Source of the DNA: Glutinoglossum americanum
Lineage: Eukaryota; Ascomycota; Geoglossomycetes; Geoglossales; Geoglossaceae
Assembly: GCA_020080175.1 (NCBI GenBank)
Contig: JAGHQL010000068.1
Location: 1 to 64,000 of the forward strand
Direction of reading: 5' to 3'
DNA length: 64,000 nt
Positions 33,692 through 45,742 of this stretch are shown one piece after another. Every line of letters begins with the position of its first letter. Position 1 is the stretch's first letter. Under the pieces are notes generated by a model. The model was not told where the DNA came from. It made no database searches and was given only the letters and a program-made list of their open reading frames with translations. The position numbers and the translations under genes are program-made.

Positions 33692-36588
33692 ATGGTGGGG
33701 CCGTCTTTTCTTTTTTTTTTTTTACCGAACATGAGTCCCCATGGGGTAGTGGGGTCATTTCACATATAGCGTAATGTCTTTAGATGGCTTTTCAGGCATT
33801 CTTTGCTCCTGACTGCAGGTCCACCTCTCCAGCTAGAGGAAAATGTGTGGCTTCCCCAACGTCAGAATGGGGGGAATCTTTCTATCTATCCCCACCCTGT
33901 CTCATCAGCACATGTGCCCTGATGATGACGCAAGGGTGGGGCTTGCTTAGCGGGTTTAGCGTCACAAATAGCTCCTTCTATAGGATCCCCTCCTGGCATA
34001 GATAATAATAACAATAGAGATCTCTGAAAATGACGATGCACCTCGAACTGGGTATGAAGAATTTGTTAGTCATCCGGTCATCCGATGGGCCTGGTAAAAA
34101 ACCACCGCACTAACCCCTTTACTGCGTTTCATTGGATGATGAAGGGCTGCAATTTCGTTTAGATTTCCTCAATGTGTTCACCCAAGTCTGGGGATGGGTG
34201 CTTGGTGTGGGTTCACTGACGCTATGGCTAGAATCTGTAGAAGGGGATAGGATAGGCCCTCGTTTTTTTTTTTATCTGCCCATATGGGTTTCTTGCCCCG
34301 TTTTTAAATCTTCGGAGTCTCCGCTTGCACGTTACGAGAACCTAGACGGGATACACGAGGAATCCTGTCGTGTATCCAGCCCGATTAGAAGGAACCTTAT
34401 TTGAACTACCTCGGGAGCCATGGCAAGGAGTCTTCGTCAGCGTGGCAGGGCCGGCTGGAAGGTTGTTACACCTGGGCCATGGTTGGTCTAAAACACTTGG
34501 GAATATCTGGAGATTTTTGGGGATGGGCCGGAGAAAGATAATGTATTTTGCGCCGTGGCGAATTCCATGCATGCGTCCAGCCTTACGGCGCCGCATTTGG
34601 GGCCTTGATTAAATTACCGATACCCGCTTCGTAGGCGTCCAGTCGGGAAAAGGAGTACGAAAAAGAAATATCTGGAGCGGATCGATCGGGACACGGAATG
34701 CGGAGCATTTATTGGATTTTGACTTCCCGCACCACCACCGAAGATCAAAAAACAATTCTGCTGCACGAGAAAACTTACTCTCTAACCGAACGTTTTCTGT
34801 TGTTCCGACCGCGCTCCATGAGCGTAGATTTCCCGAGATCCTGTGTTGTTCGATTCCGAGTAGGGGTGCGGGAGAGCCTCTTGGGTGAGGTGAGGGGGCG
34901 TCCGGGAGTGGCACTCCAGGTAGCGAACGATCCCCTCTCCAAAAACTTTGCCCAAGGTCGGTATGTTGACGCTGCTTTTCTCCGTGACGTTGCACAGCAG
35001 GGCGGTGGAAATTAAGGTGGCTGCTTTTAACGGCCCTAGAACCCCCGTCACGGCCTCGGTTCGTTCTACTATCCTAGATTGAAGCTTTGTGGCTCAGGGC
35101 GCACGACGGAAATAGAATAGCATGGAGATGTAGAGCGATTGATGCACATAGGAGGAGGCCCAAGGTTATTGCGCCATACGAATCAGTGACCCCTTGTCAC
35201 CGGGCTTGGCGATATTTCCGCATGTCGCCGAAGAGCAAACGACCCTCAGTGCACCGCATATCGTGAGCTTGTCCAACAGGGCTCTTCAAGAACCCGTTAC
35301 ACCGTGATGGGCTGCTTTCCGCGCAACTTCAAGCTGGATCCGGGGTGAGAGGAATAAAAGTCCTGCTTGGGGACTCTAGGCAAGACACGTACACGATGGT
35401 TCGTGGCGTACTCGGTATAGATCAAAGCGGTAGTCATTTGCGTTTAACTACGGGCGTTTACTCTCTAGACTTCCAAAAATTCTAGTTGCAAATCCTCAGA
35501 GCTGCTCGGCGGATACTACGTAGTGACGAGAGAGTACGCAGAGTCAGCCAAAAGCGGTCAATCCTTCTATCAGGCGGACAGAGATCTATCAACCCTTATC
35601 GCCCAAGTATACCTTCGCGGCAAGTAATCGGGGTCGACCGATAGCGACGAGGACAAGAGCCCTTCGTTTCCCAACACCGCCGTGGGGTGATGGCTCTACA
35701 AGGGTACTGAACCAATATTTGTATCTTTATTGCCTGCCTACCTGTACGGCTGCGTGGGGAGTCCATCCGTCATAGGAGCAGGGGCGGAACCTGTGGCATA
35801 GCGCATAGCCCTTGTCCATACCTTCGGGGGAGGGGGTCAATGTGCCATTGAACAGGGAAACTGCCGTAGACTTCGACATTGCAGCAGGGTATCGATGTAG
35901 GTCTGCCGCCTTCATACTCTACAGCAGGGTGCTAAATTTGTAGCCTCGCCCTTCCCAGACGGCGAGGGAATACCGCAGCTTAGGCACCAGAGACGCGAGA
36001 GAGCGTTTCGGCCATTGGTGACATCGCCAACTCTATCTCTTCCTTTCTTTCAGTCTAATTCTTTCGTTCAGTAATTGCCCCTCTCCACCACACTCGTTTA
36101 TCTCTGCAGGAGTGCATCTTCACTCACCTGGAAAGACACCCCGGATACCTACTTCCTGTCACTCTCTTCTGCCCGGAATCCCATTCCCTGTCTTGTATTA
36201 CGGCGTAGCCTTGTCAAGTTTAACCGCAGAGGATCGTTGGGAATACGCTGTACGTATATTCTCCTTCGCCCCATATGGTTCCGAGCTTCTACGCCGACTT
36301 CCGGGACCATAGCCTGACTGACAGCGAGTCATAACCCTAAGCTAACGTGTATCCCACCAGGAAATTCTACCAAGGCCTCATGAATAGTCGCTGAGGGGAA
36401 ACTACCGTCCGACAACACACACTCGTTTCGAACTGTCTATACATTCACTCGTTACATAATTACTTAATAGAAGATAGAGTGCTTATTCTGACCGCCTCTT
36501 TCGGTTCAATCGCTTTAATTGCGATTGGCTGGAGTTCTATCCGGATCCCCAAAGGCACAGGCCGCGAACCTGTTCAGATCCTTCAACA
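33692..36588. other. Intergenic region without supported gene
   Basis: Nearly 2.9 kb carries only frames under 130 codons with no domain. It starts with a T run (33710–33723) in the GH16 3' region. The last about 500 bases are the presumed promoter and leader of the GT2 gene, with CT-rich patches near 36040–36070. No tRNA or 5S rRNA was recognised. Confidence 0.5.
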
Positions 36589-39500
36589 ATGGGCATCAAA
36601 GACTACTTCAAGGGCGGCACGGGTAAAGAGCGAGAGGAGGAGAAGCCGCGCACTGCGACCCTGGGTGCGATAATAGAGATGGCTCCTAGCCCGCAGCTTG
36701 GGGCTCGAAGCCCGATGAATAATTCTTCAAGAAACTCGTATTCTGCTGCCCCATCAACGCGAAGTTCGACCTTCATTGACGACATTAAACACGAGGTGAT
36801 GGTCAACTACCTCTATCAACAACAATGCAGTCATCTGTGGGTCAGTGACGGGAGCGGTGAGATGGAAGGCGTGATATTGAGAAAGGCGAAGAGCAGCTAC
36901 ATGACGGCCCCGCCGCAGTTGGTCCGATCTGCATTCGCTGCAGCGTGTGAAGCCCTGAACGTGCAGGTGGGCCGAGCCGTAGTTGTCCTTGTTGGTACCG
37001 AGCACAGAGACTAATGGGCGTTTAGGTCGCAATGACTGTCAACTCGAGGGTGATCAAGACTTTCCTTCAGTGGTCTCCAGATGCTGTTGACGTGCCTCTT
37101 TTGAACGGGCTCCGGATCCAAATATTACCGACGATCGATGACCTACCGAGGGCTCGGAAACACCAATTTGCTGCCTTTATCGCCTCTGATGCGATTTTAG
37201 TAGTGTGGGACGATGACGCTCTACATATCATCCAGCGAGCAAAACATATCGAATCTGAGCTCATGGAACTTGTATGGAGAACTGGCGAGCCTTCAGATGA
37301 GGAAGCCCGGAAGCAGGCTGATGTCGAAGTATCTGAGATTCAAATTGACGAGGAGAGCGGCAGTGTTATTCCCCACACGCGGCCAATTCACTTGATGAAT
37401 ACAATCCTTGTGGCCATGACTCTCATACTTGTCGTGACAACGTTGGGGGCTGGCTTTCGACAAATCGCAGCCGAGATCGCGGTCGATGGTAACATGATCA
37501 GACTTGCACTCGTCCTCATGGCTCCAATTCAGATCTTCTTTACCCTTGTAAGACACTTGAGACCTCAGGTGTGTAGGTGTGTAGTGTGATGGCTGCTGAC
37601 TGAGCCGTTCTAGTTCTTCGCGCAAGTCATCGTTGGGTGTCTTGCCCAGTGCATCGGCCCAGTCCGTCAAATGACAACTAACTCGAAGTACTATTCGGCC
37701 AAACCACCGCCACGCCTCAGAACGGGGACTCTTCCCCACATCACCATCCAGTGCCCCGTTTACAAGGAAGGACTGTCGTCTGTTATTGCGCCCACGGTCA
37801 AATCCATCAAACAGGCCATCTCGACGTATGAACTTCAAGGGGGATCGGCGAACATGTTTGTCAACGATGACGGTCTGCAGCTTGTTGGTGACGAAGAACG
37901 CAGCCAAAGGATCGAGTTCTATGCTGACCACAGCATTGGCTGGGTTGCCCGTCCTAAGCACGACCCTAATGGCACTGGATTCCTGAGACGAGGGAAATTT
38001 AAGAAGGTATGTGCAAAGTTTCCGGTCGCCATATTGCCCGAGCTTGAGTTTGGGAGGACGGCTTTCTCAAATGTACTGGTGCTCGCGTCTTTCCTGGAGA
38101 GATTCGATGTAGAAAATCTCCTTAAATTTCCATCGCCACCACCCAAGTCTCAATGTACCCGTTCATCTTACATTTCTTGGTTCGTACGTCAGGTCAGGCC
38201 GACCTGTCTTACCCCCACCTTGGTCAAGTCCATCATATTCCCAATATTGGTAATTGTCGTGGCCGGCCATTTCCTAGCTAGGGTTTTCGGGGCGCTTGGA
38301 CATTATCTGACTCGAGAAATATTTTTTTAGGCATCTAACATGAACTATGGCCTCAACATTTCTTGCAAGGTCGAAGACAAGCTCGCATTAATCCAACGTC
38401 CGGATGACTGGACTCAGGCGGACGAAGCTCAGGCATATGATCGAATCCTCAAGGAAGTTCTCGAGGCGGATGGTCGAGCGTGGGCTGATGGCAACATCCG
38501 TTTGGGCGATTATATCCTTATTAGTGAGTAGCGCCTGCGAGATCTTATTTGACACATGACTAAGGGCTTCTCAAAGTTGACTCGGATACTCGCGTTCCCG
38601 CCGACTGTCTGCTTGATGCTGCCAGCGAGATGGAGTTGTCTCCTGAGGTCGGGATTATGCAGTTTTCATCCGGTGTCATGCAAGTAGTCAACACATACTT
38701 CGAGAACGGGATCACTTTCTTTACGAACCTCATCTACACGGCCATTCGATATACCGTCGCCAATGGAGATGTAGCTCCTTTTGTGGGCCACAATGCCATC
38801 CTTCGCTGGTCTGCGATCCAACAGGTTTCTTACATGGACGAGGACGGGTATGAAAAGTTCTGGTCAGAGTCTCACGTGTCTGAGGATTTCGACATGTCAC
38901 TCCGCCTCCAATGCAATGGCTACACCATTCGTCTCGCCGCGTGGGCTGGTGAAGGGTTCAAGGAAGGCGTCTCTCTAACAGTCTACGACGAGCTTGCGCG
39001 TTGGGAGAAGTACGCGTATGGTTGCAACGAATTGCTCTTCCATCCGCTTCGACTGTGGCCCGTTAGGGGACCGTTCACCAAGCTCTTCAGAGAGTTTTTG
39101 TTCTCCAACATCCGATTTACCTCCAAGATCACCATTATCTCGTATATAGGAACTTATTATGCCATCGGCGCCGCGTGGATCATGACCACCGCAAATTATT
39201 TTGCGATTGGATGGTATAACGGATATCTCGACAAGTATTACATCGACTCTTGGAAGGTTTGGTTTACAGTCGTCATCGTCTTTAACGGGCTCGGGAACAT
39301 CGCATTGGCCGTCATGAGGTATCGTGTCGGGGAAAGATCTTTTCTGTTCTCGCGTAAGTCACGAACCCCCTACCCCCACATTGTTGATTCCCTTCCTTCC
39401 GCGGTCACACGGCTGACATTCCTCAAACTGATCCCAGTGTTCGAAAACTTCAAATGGGTCTTTATGCTCGCTATCTTCCTCGGCGGTCTCTCCCTACACG

Positions 39501-39802
39501 TCTCTCAAGCTCTCCTCGCACACATGTTTGAAGTCGACATGACCTGGGGCGCCACAGCTAAGGAAGCTGAATTCTCCAACTTCTTCATCGAGGTCCCTAA
39601 AGTCCTGAAGAAATTCAAATTCTCCATGCTTTTCTCGCTCACGAGCATTCTCGCCATGGTCGTACTCGCAAAAGGGACGTTCATCCCTCCGGATTGGCGA
39701 ATCAAGGATTTCGTCGCCATTCTGCCCATGGCTACCGTCTCGGGAAGCCACATGCTCCTGCCTATCGTCCTTAATCCCGCACTCATGACTTTCTCGTGGT
39801 AG
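36589..39802 (+). CDS. Polytopic family 2 glycosyltransferase (cellulose/chitin/hyaluronan-synthase-like)
   Basis: Six exons (36589–36966, 37026–37547, 37614–38006, 38331–38523, 38577–39353, 39438–39802) give 875 residues. Introns are 59, 66, 324, 53 and 84 bases. A soluble N-terminal about 240 residues is followed by two membrane segments (about 247–270 and 285–315). The GT2 catalytic region comes next: ITIQCPVYKEGL, FVNDDGLQL, the metal-binding DSDTRVP (about residue 497), GHNAILRW, SEDFDM, and ARWEKYAYG where the acceptor QxxRW motif of synthases would lie. At least four more membrane spans end the protein. It should sit in the plasma membrane and extend a polysaccharide. It is related to the fungal GT2 group that includes hyphal-growth enzymes, but longer; its product is not known. 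Splice sites were fixed by conserved order (KFKK to ASNMNYGLN, ILI to DSDT). Confidence 0.9.
38007..38330 (+). other. Unusually long, in-frame intron of the GT2 gene
   Basis: 324 bases, a multiple of three, begin GTATGTGC and end TTTTTTTAG. The reading frame stays open for 107 codons and stops only at the TAG of the acceptor itself. Conservation of KFKK followed by ASNMNYGLN argues that it is removed. If kept, the protein would end in a hydrophobic tail (IIFPILVIVVAGHFLA). Confidence 0.7.
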
Positions 39803-40919
39803 TTAGCACTCATTTTAGAGGTTTCGGGTCTTCACTCTTTTACTAGCTCCAATGCATCAATGTGTTTTCCTCTTTATCTTCTTTTACTTAAGGGAGGGGG
39901 ATGATTTTCAAAAAGTTATTACAAGTCGTAATTTTTATTAATCATGAAAACGCACACACACATGCACGCTTCTTCTTCTTACATGGCATGATGGGAATCC
40001 CCTTTTCCCTTTTTTTTGCTCCATCTTTATCTGGTATCGGGGGTGAGAGAGAGGATAAAGCAGAGGGGAAGGGGGAGGGGGATAGGAGCTGTACCCGCCT
40101 AACTTCATATCAGACGGATGGAGTCGGATTTCAATTGCTCTCTCTCTCTAATAATCGCAAAAACAAACTTGTAGATAACACACACGTACACGCACTTACT
40201 TACTTTTCCCTTGATACTCTATCTCGCACCTACCTTACCTAACTCTCCATTGCCGGTGGCAAGCAGACGTTTTTCCCCCCCAGCCTACGCACAGTGGTCT
40301 GCTTTTCCCCTCCACCACCACCACCACCAACCACCAACCACCACCCCACTCTGCTCCACCCCCCAAAAGTTCTCCCCTCCCTTTTCCACCTACCCATTCC
40401 TTTTTTGCTGTCGCGGCGATGACGCATTAGATATACATACATACCAGCGACCTCCCCCCCTCCTTTCTCTTTTCCTTTTATCTTGTTCTTGCTGGGGAAC
40501 GAGGGACTTTGTGGCGGAATTTCGAGTCAGCGGCCCTGTTTTTCTGTGCCGGTTGTAGGAAAAAAACAGAAAAACTCGGGGGGATGGGGATGGGTTTGTA
40601 TGTCTATATCTATACCTATATCTTTGATTTGGGTTTGGATTTGGTTGTCTGGCTTGCTTGTTGTTTGCTCAACCAGTAGGCGGAAGCATGATCGGGTTGG
40701 AATGGGAGTAAGCCTGTCCCTGCCAAGCTGATGACTAATCACTGGCCAGTATTAATATTACGCAAGAGTATATATGCGGGCATAAAAATATCCTCCACAA
40801 TGCTCCAAACACAACCAACATTTCCGTCCTTCCCTCTGTGGTGGCGCTAGATATATGGGGCACGAAAGGGCCTGGAGGAGTGCAGGCTGTTTCTACAGTA
40901 TCATGATGGGTAGCTTAGA
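39803..40919. other. Intergenic region, simple-sequence rich
   Basis: No gene is supported. It contains ACAC tracts (near 39950 and 40180), a CCACCA-rich block (40310–40345) and a TCTATA-type tract (40600–40625). The last 150 bases, with TATATGCGG near 40770, lie upstream of the AAA ATPase. Confidence 0.5.
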
Positions 40920-43915
40920 ATGATTGGCTTTACCATCGGTGCATTCAGCCGCAAGGCGGGTAACCAGGTGGGGTCCAAAATCAAATTCATCGCGAAATAT
41001 GGTTGGTCAATAGGATCGGGTTTTCAAATCGCCTCTTCTGCCCGGAACCTCGCCTTCGCGACTAGTTATCTCTTCTTGCTACTCATGGATATTTTTCCTG
41101 TACCAAGTTTCAGTCTAACACCACCGGGTCTGGCGGAAGAGGAACTGGGCCCCGCATCGTCGGAACATGCTGAGGTGGCCAGGGCTGAAGGGCAGACTGT
41201 CGACATATTGTACAACGTCACCTGCCGAGACGTGCAGCTCAATCGAGCTAAAGCGTATACTTTTCTAGAAAACCCATTCCACGAGTTAGACCTGCATGGC
41301 CTCAAGGATGAGCAGCAAACCCCGATCATAGAGATCTTTATCAAAGTGGAAGGTGAAGGCAGTACTCCTGACTGGTCACTTTACTACCCAGGAGGCGACT
41401 TCGACTCCGACTCCGACTCCGATTCTATGCCGGGAATTTATGGAGCTAGGCCAAGATCCAGAAGCAAGAATCGTGGGCGCAGGGATAATATCAAGACCAG
41501 CCTCCCGGTGGAGTTTGGAGGATTTCAAGCATCCTCCATGAATGTTCAGAAAATACACATTCACTCTGACCACCTGAAGAAGCTTCTTCGCGACCTAGTC
41601 ACCTACTACCCAGGTCAAACGTTCACAGATGATTTCATCCCCGTTTACTCTCCTTTCAAGATGCTAGCGCATTACTACCATAAATTGATGAGTCTTTCAG
41701 AGAAGGCGAGGAATAGCCCCGAAGGGGATAGTTGTAAGGAAACTAGCGGACCAGAGACGGCAATGGTGCACGGCAGAGCAGCGACGCATGATCTCAAAGT
41801 ACTCTTAGATTATATGACTCCAAGATACCTCCGCACCATAAAGCCGTGGAAGGAGAGGCACGACGCAGGCGTGGCCACTTATGAATCTCTCTGGTTTCTC
41901 TTTGAGCCCGGTTCTGAGGCTTATTCAAAGGTCGACGGCAAGCTCGCAGGATTTACTATAGACTATACAAATACCATCAAGGATCGAGGACCAACCGGCA
42001 ATATCATAGAAGAATGGTTTCAAATCGGTTGCTGGAATCTCGTTTGCGATGGCCGCCTCATTGTTCGATCACCAATGAGATTCAAGATCAAAAAGTTCGA
42101 AGGAGAGAGAGCAATCACTTCCTTCGAAGTGTTTCCAACTAGGTTCCTGGATTCCAATAATGAGACTAGAAGCAAGTTAATAGAGGGAGGCAAGAAATGC
42201 TATAAGATTACACGGAAGTTGCCAGCGCATATGGCATATCAGGGTAGAGCGTGGGGTCAGGGTAGTGCACGGGATAGAGGAATGGCTGACCCTAGCTCGA
42301 GGGACGGGAAACCCAAGCTTGTATGTGCGGATGACGGAATGAGCGGCCGTAGCTTACTGAAGGATGGTATAGCATTACGAGGGCGATATCGTTATCGATC
42401 CTCTTGCCTACCTAATTCACTCCATGACGACGGTGGAGAGGCAAGATCCGGACTACTATCTGGAACCACCCATGTATCGTGAGCAACAGCCAACTTTACT
42501 TCTCGAGGAGGATCCAAGATGTCTGGATTTCCAAAACATTGATCCAAAAACAAGAGAAGCGTTAACTGAGTCTCACTACTTTCTATTTCCCAGCCGAATT
42601 AACGGATTTGCTCTGAAACAAAAGCGATGGAGTGAGTTGCTGCCCTTAGTTGGACTTGTGTGTTGAGGCGGGTCCGCCTGGCCTTTTGGATATGACTAAG
42701 ACTCTTTATAGTGGGGTTTGATATTGAAGACATCAGGGAACTCAAATGGACCTCAGAACATGACAGTGCAATGAGCAGGCTGATCCTTCCACCTCGTGAC
42801 ATCGATCTCATCAAGGCTATAGCCTTGAAGCATTCAGAAGAAAATAAAGGCTTTTGGAGTGCTGACTTCATCCCCGGAAAGGGAGAAGGGCAAATATTTC
42901 TGCTCCACGGTCAGTAAGTCTTGATGATAGCAAATAACGAAGACTGACAATTGTTCCAAGGTCCCCCAGGAACCGGTAAAACATATACTGTTGGTAAGAT
43001 TCGCCTTTCTGTTCTTCAGCGATGTGCAGGTTGTAACCGCTGACTTTAAAGCTAAGAGTGTGTCGCGGATTGGACTAAACGACCCCTCATATGCCTCACG
43101 GTAGCTGACATTGGCACCAATGAAGAGAGAATGGAGGCAAATCTTTCTAGGTGGTTCACAATAGCAGCAAGTTGGGATGCTATACTTCTTATCGACGAGG
43201 CAGATGTTTTCCTAGAAAGAAGACAGGTTGCCGACCTACAGCGAAACAGTTTAATCTCCGGTAAGCCTCATATCGACAATGTCTACACGAGCTAACTTTC
43301 CAAGTCTTCCTGCGATGCATGGAGTACTACACGGGAATGCTCTTCTTAGTCTGCTACCACTAGCCCCTGTACATCTTTACTTGATGTTCTGACAACCTTC
43401 GGCAGACCACGAACCGATTCGGTCACATTGATGATGCCTTCCTGTCTCGCGTTTCAGTTGCCCTGACCTATGAGCCCCTCGATGCCGCTACGCAAAAGTA
43501 TATCTGGGAAGGGTTTTTAGCAAAGTTAGGAAGAGAAAGAATGGATGTCATCGTCACGGATCGCGCCCGGGATTTTCTGTGGACAGACGATGACATGAAA
43601 ATCGTTTCCTGGAATGGCCGGGATATAAGAAATGGTTAGTCGATATGTCATCGCCCTCTCCATACCCGAACGAAACTCACCGTTAAAAAAGCGCTACAAA
43701 CTGCCATTGCTCTAGCGAAACACGATGCAGAGAGAGACGCAAAGCGATACGGGAAGCAAGTGACGAAGATCGAAGTTGACAAGGACCATTTCGTCAAGGT
43801 TGTGATGCGAAGGAAGGCGTTTACCGATTACAAAAACAAGATCAGAGGCCAAACGGAAGAACAGCGAGCTTTCAGCGAAGGGAGTCGCGCAATTACGAAG
43901 CAGACAGCGAAATAG
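40920..43915 (+). CDS. Large AAA ATPase with long N-terminal region (fungal DUF7025-AAA type)
   Basis: Eight exons (40920–42320, 42373–42631, 42712–42909, 42961–42993, 43057–43260, 43305–43348, 43406–43634, 43692–43915) give 863 residues. Introns are 44–80 bases. The start is uncertain: the first about 55 residues are less convincing, and MDIFPVPSFSL at 41085 is an alternative. The N-terminal about 600 residues include an Asp-Ser run and the block ESLWFLFEPGSEAYSK, followed by HYEGDIVIDPLAY after the first intron. The AAA module has Walker A GPPGTGKT (about 620), Walker B AILLIDEADVFLERR (about 672–686), a TTNRFGHIDDAFLSRV sensor/Arg-finger region, and a helical lid with WNGRDIRNALQTAIALA. 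The last 60 residues are charged. Such proteins are widespread and multi-copy in fungi; their substrate is unknown. It converges with the NLR-like gene. Confidence 0.87.
41396..41427 (+). repeat. Coding Asp-Ser repeat tract
   Basis: GACTCC-type hexamers encode DFDSDSDSDS in the acidic linker of the AAA ATPase. This is probably a disordered spacer. Confidence 0.7.
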
Positions 43916-44193
43916 GTTCCACGAGGGTTGCGCCGATAGATTGGCTTTTGAACTGTGGATCTGGGGGAGTGCAGAGCTGTATTCGGCCTTGCAAACACTC
44001 GTGGGATCACTAGAGTTTGATGGGCAGGCTTTTTTCTTCATAGGTCTCGGAACTTGCAGAGCGGTTTTTTTTTTTGGATAATATCATCACCTCGCCGTTA
44101 TCTATTTCACACATTCTACATTAATACATATCGAGCTAGAAGAAGATTATTGAAGTATGTGCTCACAGCTACACATCACCCTATAAATTTCAT

Positions 44194-45742
44194 CTAACCA
44201 TTACCCATCTCCTCAAAATCAGCAATCGCAAAGAAACCGCCGGATCCAAAGCCTCTAGTCGCGTCTACCCTGTTCTCTTCATCTACCTCATCCATAAGAA
44301 ACAGCGTCTGCCCGGAAGTTGTGATGAGAGTCTTGATCAGGGGAGAGGGGTTTGAGTTATCCGGAGCAGCAGCCTTCAAGATGCGGAGAAACTCTTCCAA
44401 CTGGCGCTCCAGGGTCGCATCGTTACTGTAATCCAACCATTGCATTCCATCAAGCACAACAAGCTGACGGCCAGTCTGCAAAGAGAGCAGATCCCTTACA
44501 AGCAACAACGCCGCCGGTATAGACCCGGGGCTTCTCCGATCAAGACGCGCGAACCGAGCGGGGCCAAAATCAAGATCGCTCGAGAAGCCAGCCGCGACGC
44601 CCTGGACCAGCTGGTGGACCAGGGAACAGAGCAAGTCGACAAACAGACCGGCGTGGCCGAAGACCTCCCCGTCGGAACCGACCCGCCGACAGACGTGCGT
44701 CGCCCCAGGGACCCCGCACCGACGCGCGACGGCCGCCACATCGCCGGCCAGCGAAGCCGGCCCGCCGGCCGAGTCCGGGCCCTGCACCCAAAGCAGCCCC
44801 GACGCCCCCGCGCCCCACCAGCGCCGGAGCCGGTACACGACCTCCGGGTCGGCGTCGACGCCGGCGACCTCCCCCGCCGCCTCGCCCGCGGCGCCGGAGC
44901 AGCGCCGCGCTGCTAGGTGGGCCGCGCTCGACCGCAGCGCCTCCGGGGTGTACCAAGCGAACCCCGCTGCTGTCTCCGCCGTCTCCAGCTCCTCCGCGGC
45001 CGCGCGGGGCTTTTTCGGGGCGGGCGGCTCTGGTGGGCTGGGGCGCTGCTGGAGGCGCTCCTCCAGGTGCTGCTGTAGCGCGGCTAGCGCTAGCTCGGTC
45101 TGCTGCGAGATGTCGGACGCGATGTTGGTCCTGAGCAGCGAGGCGTGCGGGCGGAACGCGTCGGTGATGGCCTCGTGTATGTCTTTGTTGATGTGGCTCG
45201 GGAGGGCGCGCAGCATGTCACTCGTTCGTCAGTCAGGATGGATGGATGAAAAGCTCCTCGTTCTCAGGTTTTTTTTTTTTTTGGATAAAACGCGGGGAAG
45301 AAAAAGTAGGGGGCCTAGCGTACACTGTGAGGTGCTGCATCAGGGTGTGGATGACCGCCAGGTGCTGCTGGATCTCCCTCTGCAGCGCGATCGCCCGTTT
45401 GGACGTGGAGTAGTGCCATTCCAGCTTCCTCTGTGCTTTCCGGAAGTGGCTGAATCGTCCCGCGTGCGGGACGCCCAGGTCGCGTTCCATCCCCTCCACG
45501 TCCCCCATGAATCGCTCCACGGGGATCTTGATCGCCATGACCTGCCTGTCGATCTCAGCTTTGTAATCGAGGTTTGCGTCCGGCGCGGCGAAGGGGCGGA
45601 GGATGGGGTCGAGGCTTCTCAGGAACGAAATGGCCTCGCGGAATTCCTTCCCTGCGCCCTCGGCTTCGTCGAGCGCTTTGGCGACATCGACGATGAAGTT
45701 GATCGCCGCTAGGATGCTGCTGGGTGACCAGCCAAATGCCAT
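44194..45742 (-). CDS. NLR/STAND-like protein with degenerate NTP-binding loop
   Basis: Two exons (45742–45324 and 45220–44194), with a 103-base intron, give 481 residues. The intron donor GTACGC and acceptor CGAG join HLTV to DMLRALPSHINKD. The N-terminal about 140 residues are all-helical, opening MAFGWSPSSILAAINFIVD and including LDEAEGAGKEFREAISFLRSL, like the N-terminal signalling domains of fungal STAND proteins. A long helix and a Pro/Ala-rich linker follow. Then comes FAWYTPEAL and a module shaped like a NACHT domain: LLWVQGPDSAGGPASLA sits where a P-loop GxxGxGKS should be (about 280–295), and LVVLDGMQWL takes the Walker B place (about 392). The Lys-Ser/Thr of the P-loop is absent. 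There is no repeat domain after it. Codon use is strikingly GC-rich in 44570–45060. The role in non-self recognition is inference. Confidence 0.7.

Noticed and set aside
38007-38330. Treating the long open GT2 intron as coding
   Set aside because: The conserved KFKK–ASNMNYGLN junction and good splice sites favour removal; a retained form would stop at the acceptor.
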